From assembly GCF_008727875.1 (NCBI RefSeq), contig NZ_VTWS01000005.1:62001-126000 (forward strand): a DNA stretch of 64,000 nt, written 5' to 3'. The stretch is from Larkinella humicola (lineage in GTDB: Bacteria > Bacteroidota > Bacteroidia > Cytophagales > Spirosomataceae). Below the pieces are notes generated by a model that ran no database searches, was not told the origin of the DNA, and saw nothing but the letters and a program-made list of their open reading frames with translations. Within the stretch, counting starts at the first letter, position 1, and every line of letters begins with the position of its first letter. This document shows positions 58,663 to 64,000 of this stretch, in pieces. Made by a program: the position numbers and the translations under genes.

Positions 58663-59591
58663 CCATTGTCGAGAAAATCCTGAACCGAATCAACCGACCG
58701 GATCTGGTGCAGATTCTGTCGGACGAACTGACGCCCTCGGAACTGAATTCGCTGTTGCTGGAGGTATTCAACCGGCAAACCGGGCGGCTGGCCCCGACGG
58801 AATTGCTGCAACACTACCAGAAAAACCGCTTCGTTAAACCGGCCGACACCAACTTTCTGGCTTTGCGCGGGCTGGAAACCAAGCTTTTGCAGCTATTCGA
58901 GACGTTTCTGTTCAAACCCATCGAACTGTCGCCGGTGGCCCCCCTGGGTTCCTGCTCGGTGGTAGCAACCGCCGATCAGCAGAAAATCCTGTCGGCCCTA
59001 CGCGGCACCGAAGTGCTGGCCGACGCCACCAACGCACTCGCGCTGCACGTTAGCGACTTAAAAAAAAGCGGACAATGGAAACCGGTTTCGCCCACCGATC
59101 AACTCCGGTTCAGCACCATTCAGCGGCACGTTCGGACGCCCAGAGTGGCCGTTGCGGGGCATACCCAACACTTTAAAATCGGTTGTCTGGTCTCGTCGGG
59201 ACGCGATACCGGCAGTTTTCAGTTTGAGCGCGAAAGTCTGGCCGAACACATCTCGGTGATGACGGCCGTTTTGCGCGACGCCCTGCGGATGGATACGCTC
59301 CGGTTCAAACTCATTCAACGAAGTGAGGACGGTCGATTGCTGGAACAAGTGAAAGACCATCTCCTGCAACGTCGGCCCGACCTCGTCATCGAAACCGAAA
59401 CTGCACCCAATCGGGAAAACCACTATTACAAAGGACTACAATACAAGATATTGATCACAGTTGGTGGTCAGGACTACGAAATTGGCGACGGCGGTTTTGT
59501 CGACTGGACGCAGCAATTGTTGCAAAACAAAAAAGAGCGGTTTCTGATCACCGGCCTGGGGGTCGAACTGCTGTTTCGATTGGTGTCATGA
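58659..59591 (+). CDS. Protein of unknown function, possibly class II aminoacyl-tRNA-synthetase-like fold
   Basis: 310 residues, no signal peptide or membrane helix. The stretch LSPVAPLGSCSVVATADQQKILSALRGTEVLADATNALAL (about 89-128) reminds me of the histidyl-tRNA synthetase or HisZ core, and SFQFERESLAEHISVMTAVLRDALRM (about 187-212) resembles its motif-2 region. The end QDYEIGDGGFVDWTQQLLQNKKERFLITGLGVELLFRLV resembles the GGG...GFGVGLERL motif-3 region. Positions are approximate and the match is by eye. It is coupled by ATGA overlaps to GNAT and AraC genes. The function is unknown. Confidence 0.7.
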   Translation: MTIVEKILNRINRPDLVQILSDELTPSELNSLLLEVFNRQTGRLAPTELLQHYQKNRFVKPADTNFLALRGLETKLLQLFETFLFKPIELSPVAPLGSCSVVATADQQKILSALRGTEVLADATNALALHVSDLKKSGQWKPVSPTDQLRFSTIQRHVRTPRVAVAGHTQHFKIGCLVSSGRDTGSFQFERESLAEHISVMTAVLRDALRMDTLRFKLIQRSEDGRLLEQVKDHLLQRRPDLVIETETAPNRENHYYKGLQYKILITVGGQDYEIGDGGFVDWTQQLLQNKKERFLITGLGVELLFRLVS

Positions 59592-60403
59592 ACAAAGGAC
59601 GGGTTATTTATGAAGACGAAGCAGAACCGCATTTTCGGCTGGCCTACCCCAGCCCGGCACTGACGGTTTTTGTCGACTATTATTTTGAAGTAAATCAACC
59701 TGCCACCTTATCGAATCCACTGTATTTGAATGGCTTACCGAACCTTTCAAATTTACTGTGCATCAGTCTGAATCCGCAAAAATGGCTGTCGATCAACCAG
59801 AAAACTGGCGCGATCAAAACCGGACACGGTTCCCGGCTGCTCGGAAATCTGACGGATTTACACACGTCCATCTACCCCGCTGGCGTTCACGAATTTTACG
59901 TCAAATTCAAACCGGGAATGCTGGGTAAACTGTTTCATTTCCAGACTCAGGAAATAGAAAATGCCCATGCGGACTTAAGTATTTCGATCCACCCGGACGG
60001 ACTGGAAGAGCAATTGCAAACCGCTCCTGTTTTTCACGAACGCGTCCGCCTGATGGAGACTCGGTTGCTGAAGCGAATTCAGCGGGTAGAAGTGAATTAC
60101 AAGTTAAAAATCGTGCAGGCGGTTTTGCAGAAATTTGGACCAAAAACCGCAAACCGGGATCAGCACTTGAGCAAGATCTGTCGCGAACTCGGCGTTTCGT
60201 ACCCTTCACTTCACCGGTATTTCAACGAAACACTGGGTTATTCACCCAAATATTGCCAGAAACTTGTTCGGTTTAAGAACGCGCTTCAGTTGTATCAACG
60301 CTATGGAAGCCGGTATCCGTTCGAAGAGGTCGGCTACACCGATTTCTCCCATTTTTCGAAAGACGCTCGTCAGTTGACGCAGCGTTCGCCATCCGAATTA
60401 TGA
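59588..60403 (+). CDS. AraC family transcriptional regulator
   Basis: 271 residues. An N-terminal domain with the PSPALTVFVDYYFEVNQP opening and SRLLGNLTDLHTSIYPAGVHEFYVKFKPG resembles the DUF6597-type regulatory domain of some AraC proteins. The C-terminal AraC DNA-binding part has LSKICRELGVSYPSLHRYFNETLGYSPKYCQKLVRFKNAL and FEEVGYTDFSHFSKDARQLTQRSPSEL. It is coupled by ATGA overlap to the upstream unknown gene and is the last gene of the operon; a perfect terminator follows 8 bp after the stop. The target genes are unknown. Confidence 0.9.
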   Translation: MNKGRVIYEDEAEPHFRLAYPSPALTVFVDYYFEVNQPATLSNPLYLNGLPNLSNLLCISLNPQKWLSINQKTGAIKTGHGSRLLGNLTDLHTSIYPAGVHEFYVKFKPGMLGKLFHFQTQEIENAHADLSISIHPDGLEEQLQTAPVFHERVRLMETRLLKRIQRVEVNYKLKIVQAVLQKFGPKTANRDQHLSKICRELGVSYPSLHRYFNETLGYSPKYCQKLVRFKNALQLYQRYGSRYPFEEVGYTDFSHFSKDARQLTQRSPSEL

Positions 60404-60407
60404 AAAA

Positions 60408-60440
60408 AAAACGGCCTGCTAAGATCAGCAGGCCGTTTTC
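60408..60440 (+). terminator. Rho-independent terminator after the AraC gene
   Basis: AAACGGCCTGCT and AGCAGGCCGTTT form a perfect 12-bp stem with an AAGATC loop, followed by TT. It separates this operon from the convergent acidic-protein gene. Confidence 0.93.
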
Positions 60441-60459
60441 GCAAAGATTCAACTTTATT

Positions 60460-60960
60460 TTACGACTTATCTTTTTTCTCATCATCGTCGCCATCGCCAT
60501 ACCCCATATGGTGCGGGTCGTAGCTTTCCGACGGTTTATCGCCTTCTTCCAGGTAGGTAGCGCCTTTGCGGACAAACAGTGCTTCGTCCGATGGATTATC
60601 GGGCAATCCCTCGATGCTGCTGGGCAAACCGCTTTCAACGCTATCCGGCGCATGGGCCGCATCCTGCCGGTTTTCAGCAATCACATTGGGATCTACATCC
60701 CATTCCTGTGTCGATCCGTGGCTGTCCGGGCGGGCTTCATGTTCAAAATTACCCCGGTTGTCTTCCCGGTCGGCACTGATGTCGTGGGCAACTTCGCCCC
60801 CATCAGCCGACGGAACCACCATTTCGCCGGTTCCTACGCCCTCACTCGGTTTCCCGTAATCGGACGTTCCGTGTTGATACGGGTTTTTAGAATAATATGA
60901 TTCGTCCCGGGCCTGCGGGTCGAAGGTTTCCTGATTTTCGTTTTCGTTCGTGTCCATCAT
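60460..60960 (-). CDS. Acidic, probably disordered protein of unknown function
   Basis: 166 residues rich in Asp, Glu, Asn, Ser, Gly and Pro, almost without hydrophobic runs, ending GDGDDDEKKDKS. There is no signal peptide or cysteine. Low-complexity but not repetitive composition suggests a disordered protein, perhaps stress-related. Two consecutive ATG codons (60960, 60957) can serve as start. A plus-strand frame overlapping it is a shadow. The gene is between a terminator and an SDR gene. I do not recognise a family. Confidence 0.6.
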   Translation of the reverse strand: MMDTNENENQETFDPQARDESYYSKNPYQHGTSDYGKPSEGVGTGEMVVPSADGGEVAHDISADREDNRGNFEHEARPDSHGSTQEWDVDPNVIAENRQDAAHAPDSVESGLPSSIEGLPDNPSDEALFVRKGATYLEEGDKPSESYDPHHMGYGDGDDDEKKDKS

Positions 60961-61023
60961 GGTGAGGGTTGTTTCCTTCCATAACTGCGAAACGGATCCG
61001 AATGTTTACGGTTTTCGGTCAAC

Positions 61024-61797
61024 CTATCGCCCCATCCACCCGCCATCGACGGTCAGAATCGTTCCCTGCACGTAGTTGGAAGCCTGCGAGGCCAGATAAA
61101 CGACGGCACCCTGCAAGTCATCGGCTTCGCCCCAGCGTCCGGCGGGAATGCGCGCCAGAATGGCCGGATTGCGGTCGGCATCGGCCCGGAGCGCGGCCGT
61201 GTTGTCGGTGGCGATGTAGCCCGGCGCAATGGCGTTGACGTTGATGCCTTTCGATGCCCATTCGTTCGCCAACGCTTTGGTCAGCGACCCGATGGCGCCT
61301 TTGCTAGCCGCATAGCCCGGCACCGTCATGCCACCCTGAAAGGTGAGCAGGGAAGCCGTAAAAATGATTTTTCGGTTGTAGTCCACCTCCCGGGCCAGCA
61401 TCTCGCGACCGATTTCCCGGCTGATGATGAACTGGGCGTTGAGGTTGATGTCGATGATTTCGTCCCAGTATTCGTCCGGATGTTCGGCCGCTGGTTTTCG
61501 GCGAATGTTCCCGGCATTGTTAACCAGAATATCGATGGGCGGACACTCGTCGCGGACGGTTTCGAGAAAGGTATACAGCGCGGACCGATCCGTAAAATCG
61601 ACCGGAAACGGATAAAACTTGCGGCCCAGTGCGGTTACGGCGGTTTCCACCTCGCTACCCGGTTCGAGCGTGGCCGACACCCCGATGATGTCGGCACCGG
61701 CTTCGGCCAGCGCAATGGCCATCGCTTTACCAATCCCGCGTTTGGCGCCGGTTACCAGTGCCGTTTTGCCCTGAAGGGAGAAAAGATCAAGAATCAT
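61024..61797 (-). CDS. kduD: SDR family oxidoreductase, KduD-like (2-deoxy-D-gluconate 3-dehydrogenase type)
   Basis: 257 residues with the classical SDR pattern: TGAKRGIGKAMA (16-27), NNAG (93-96), Ser149, Tyr162 and Lys166 in YAASKGAIGSLTKALANEWASKGINVNAIAPGYIATDNT, and the KduD-like close GRWGEADDLQGAVVYLASQASNYVQGTILTVDGGWMGR. KduD converts 2-dehydro-3-deoxy-gluconate-type intermediates of pectin or uronate breakdown. No kduI or pectate genes lie in this window, so the assignment to uronate catabolism is by sequence only. A secreted FAD oxidoreductase gene lies upstream on the same strand. Confidence 0.85.
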   Translation of the reverse strand: MILDLFSLQGKTALVTGAKRGIGKAMAIALAEAGADIIGVSATLEPGSEVETAVTALGRKFYPFPVDFTDRSALYTFLETVRDECPPIDILVNNAGNIRRKPAAEHPDEYWDEIIDINLNAQFIISREIGREMLAREVDYNRKIIFTASLLTFQGGMTVPGYAASKGAIGSLTKALANEWASKGINVNAIAPGYIATDNTAALRADADRNPAILARIPAGRWGEADDLQGAVVYLASQASNYVQGTILTVDGGWMGR

Positions 61798-61883
61798 GAA
61801 GGAATAAAATGAAGATTGCTAACCGTGTAAAGCTCCGATCAGGCTTTCCTCTACTGTCAACCAGCCACCAAATTGAAATTAAA

Positions 61884-61897
61884 CGTACCCACGGATG
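61884..61897. repeat. Half copy of the CCACGGATT-type repeat
   Basis: CGTACCCACGGATG directly precedes the stop codon complement of the FAD oxidoreductase. It equals the right half of the palindrome at 47898-47919 read on the other strand. Confidence 0.4.
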
Positions 61898-63895
61898 TTA
61901 AAACGCCGGTACGAACAAAACCGCATCAGCCACCACCGGACCGTCGGTTTGCTTGACCGCAATTTCAACCGAGGCCGTTTTCCCTTTCGGCAGGTCGTAT
62001 TCCCCAAGCGACACCCACTCGCCGGACGTTTGCCCAACCACCACAATATCAGCGGGTTTGATCGGAATAGACTTCTGGCTTTTTCCGTCCGAAACCGTTA
62101 CCCCCAACTCCGAAGCACTTTTAGCCAGTCGCGGGAAATAGGTGTAAATGCGGTATTTGCCCGCTTTGACAATGTTCGGCGTAAACCGCACCGACGCGGC
62201 TTCGGTGCCCTGTCCTTCGTGGATCAGATACGACGGGCCATAGCCGCCTTTGCTCTTGCTTTCCAGCCGCCACGGGCCGGTTGCCGCCGTCGATACCTGG
62301 TCGTCATTATCGACCAGAATTTCGGGTGTACTTTTATCCGCTAACGGATTCATTTTCAGTTCCTGCTGCAATTTGGCGATATCCACTTTCTGTACACTGG
62401 TTTTCGCATCGATCGCCATCGAAGCCGCCAGCGCGGTCGATTGGCCCAGCACCATAAAAACCGGCTCCATCCGAATCGATCCGTAGGCAATGTGGGATGC
62501 TGACAGGCAAACCGGCACCAGCAGATTCCGGCACTCGGTTTCTTTCGGAATGAGGGCGCGGTACGCAATCGGGTACGGCCCAAAACCACCCACCTCGACG
62601 TTACCCTCGTTCTTCGCCATTTTCTTGCCGTCTTTTTCGATCACAATCCGCTGAATGTTATGCGAATCCATCGTGTAAGCCGCCATGCCAACCCCATCGG
62701 TCACGACCTCTTTTCCCTGGCAATTGGCCTGCGTCATCACGTAGGCACCGACCATCCGACGCGCTTCCCGGACGTAGAGTTGCGGTGACCAGTTGCCGGT
62801 GTCGGTATACTCATCTTTGGGATACCCCCATTTCAGCATCTGCTGTTGAAGTTCCTGCGGAACCCGTGAATCGTGGCCGAAGAAATACAGTAATCCCTTG
62901 GTATACAGCTCGTGATCGCGAATAATCTGCGCCCGTTTCTCGTAGCTTCCGTCCGGATACTCGTAATTCATGCCAATCATATCCGTCGAAAAACCGTTCC
63001 GGTTGTTGATGTCGGTTTTCTTGTTGGGCATTCCGCTCCAGATGAAATAGTCGTTGAGCGTGCGCTTCTGCGGCTGGGCCTCAATTAGCCGGGCGAGCAG
63101 GTCAAACCGGGTGGAATCGTAGCCCACCGGGCGTGTAATGGGCACCTGATTGGCCGGATCGGACGACAGGCAAATGCGGTAATTATACGCCTGGACTTTA
63201 TTGTCGCCGGTTCCATCCGGTTCCAGTTTCGCCGGACTAACGCCCCAGAGCAAGCCGGATTCCGGTTTGCCGGGGGTTTTGAACGGGTCGATGCCATCGG
63301 GAAGCTGGTGTCCTTTCATGAGTTGCACTCCACTGATGGTTTCGTTGTACTTTGAATTATCCTCCCGCCCAACGGTGTACGAAACCCCGGCTTTCGCCAT
63401 CAAATCGCCCTCATACGAGCAGTCGATGAACATTTTGGCCCGAACGGTGCGTTTGGCAGCCGGTTTTCCTGAGTCTTCCAAAACGATTTCCTGAATGGTT
63501 CCATTCGTCTTTTTCACACTCGAAAGCCGGTGCGACAACAGCACATCGACCTGGCCGCGCTTGACGTAGTCGTTGAAAAGATTTTCGGCTACGTGCGGTT
63601 CAAAAATCCACTGCTCGAACTTGCCATAGTGTTGTCCGATGCGCCGGTAATAGTCGCGGGAGATGCCCGTAATGGCGTATTTGTTGCCAATGTCGGTGAG
63701 GCCCAAGCCACCGGAGGTCATGCCGCCGAGGTGTTTGCCGGGTTCGATCAGCAACACGGTTTTTCCCAGTTTCCGGGCCGTGTAAGCCGCAATGACGCCC
63801 CCGGATGTGCCGCCGTAGACGCAGACATCCACCTGTTGCTGGGCAATGGCGGAGGTGATGAGAAGTAGATTGAGGCAAAGTAGTATGTATCGCAT
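61898..63895 (-). CDS. Secreted FAD-dependent oxidoreductase with C-terminal golvesin/Xly CBD-like domain
   Basis: 665 residues. It has a signal peptide (1-18), then an FAD-binding beta-alpha-beta with DVCVYGGTSGGVIAAYTARKLGKTVLLIEPGKHLGGMTSGGLG (about 24-65). A central oxidoreductase part includes DCSYEGDLMAKAGVSYTVGRED. A C-terminal beta domain from about 540 (RLESKSKGGYGPSYLIHEG, YFPRLAKSASELGVTVSDG, VSLGEYDLPKGKTASVEIAVKQTDGPVVADAVLFVP) resembles the xanthan lyase-type CBD-like domain. It is likely an exported enzyme in polysaccharide metabolism, upstream of KduD on the same strand. Substrate unknown. Confidence 0.9.
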   Translation of the reverse strand: MRYILLCLNLLLITSAIAQQQVDVCVYGGTSGGVIAAYTARKLGKTVLLIEPGKHLGGMTSGGLGLTDIGNKYAITGISRDYYRRIGQHYGKFEQWIFEPHVAENLFNDYVKRGQVDVLLSHRLSSVKKTNGTIQEIVLEDSGKPAAKRTVRAKMFIDCSYEGDLMAKAGVSYTVGREDNSKYNETISGVQLMKGHQLPDGIDPFKTPGKPESGLLWGVSPAKLEPDGTGDNKVQAYNYRICLSSDPANQVPITRPVGYDSTRFDLLARLIEAQPQKRTLNDYFIWSGMPNKKTDINNRNGFSTDMIGMNYEYPDGSYEKRAQIIRDHELYTKGLLYFFGHDSRVPQELQQQMLKWGYPKDEYTDTGNWSPQLYVREARRMVGAYVMTQANCQGKEVVTDGVGMAAYTMDSHNIQRIVIEKDGKKMAKNEGNVEVGGFGPYPIAYRALIPKETECRNLLVPVCLSASHIAYGSIRMEPVFMVLGQSTALAASMAIDAKTSVQKVDIAKLQQELKMNPLADKSTPEILVDNDDQVSTAATGPWRLESKSKGGYGPSYLIHEGQGTEAASVRFTPNIVKAGKYRIYTYFPRLAKSASELGVTVSDGKSQKSIPIKPADIVVVGQTSGEWVSLGEYDLPKGKTASVEIAVKQTDGPVVADAVLFVPAF

Positions 63896-63914
63896 GTTTT
63901 TTGGATTATTATTT

Positions 63915-64000
63915 CGCGGAGTTGAGCGGAGTAAAAGAGAGTTAAGCGGAGAACTTACAAAAAACTCTGCTCAACTCCTTTTCCTCTGCTAAACTCCGCG
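63915..64000. repeat. Long imperfect palindrome (CGCGGAGTT-type), cut by the window edge
   Basis: The 40-nt left arm beginning CGCGGAGTTGAGCGGAG is roughly the complement of the right arm ending CTAAACTCCGCG at the window end, with several mismatches and a small loop near AAAAAACT. It stands upstream of the FAD oxidoreductase gene. It resembles the palindromes at 16088 and 57149 in form, not in sequence. Confidence 0.65.

Overview
The window reads as chromosome of a Bacteroidota species, most likely order Cytophagales and near Spirosoma/Larkinella (inference). Supporting signs are three SusC-type receptors (two with an adjacent SusD), two further TonB-dependent receptors, promoters of the TAnnTTTG/TTTG (-7/-33) type, DUF1080 and Gfo/Idh-type secreted sugar genes, and a moderately GC-rich sequence with AT-rich intergenic stretches. 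No phage, insertion sequence, CRISPR array, rRNA or origin was seen.

Layout. 1-1975: 5' part of a SusC gene (cut by the left edge) preceded by a 38-codon cysteine-rich micro-ORF. 2400-4705: a promoter with a palindromic box, a 30-codon Cys-Cys micro-ORF, a beta-domain/thioredoxin fusion (TlpA-like) and a DsbD N-terminal-like protein. 5000-9723: SusC/SusD pair. 9842-12317: chromate transporter and a convergent cysteine desulfurase. 12394-19962 (minus): DUF4397 lipoprotein, TonB receptor, di-haem peroxidase, a second DsbD-N-like protein, YceI and a second TlpA-like fusion with its own paralogous micro-ORF. 20187-25690: AhpD-like protein, DUF1684, SDR, a third TlpA-like fusion with a TauE/SafE exporter, and a sulfatase remnant. 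25937-28210: katG. 28294-33076: a frameshifted membrane gene, a membrane-anchored AraC regulator and a TonB receptor. 33681-37414: DUF1080, Gfo/Idh oxidoreductase and a second di-haem peroxidase. 37488-37695: tRNA-Leu and tRNA-Gly. 37814-41953: UbiA prenyltransferase, type III polyketide synthase, GT2 and TerC. 42054-47502: SusD, SusC and a sigma-region-2-only protein. 47923-56103: large SF1 helicase, permease with a MetR-like regulator, and a DUF1016 nuclease. 56236-63895: sugar isomerase, DUF1080, GNAT/unknown/AraC operon, an acidic disordered protein, KduD-type SDR and an FAD-dependent secreted oxidoreductase.

The most interesting part is 2.4-25.9 kb, which looks like a thiol/sulfur/peroxide island. 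Two TlpA-like genes lie about 150 bp downstream of paralogous 30-codon micro-ORFs sharing an ALRCCQ core. Both promoters carry a CTAT-N7-ATAG-type box just before a -33 element, with exactly 21 nt to a TATCTTTA -7 element. The katG promoter has the same geometry and an OxyR-like operator. I infer a redox or cysteine-responsive regulon that combines a LysR-type operator with possible cysteine-codon attenuation.

A second notable item is a run of palindromic repeats inserted in frame inside the SF1 helicase gene, with related palindromes in intergenic DNA. All functional statements come from sequence reading alone; no database search was possible.
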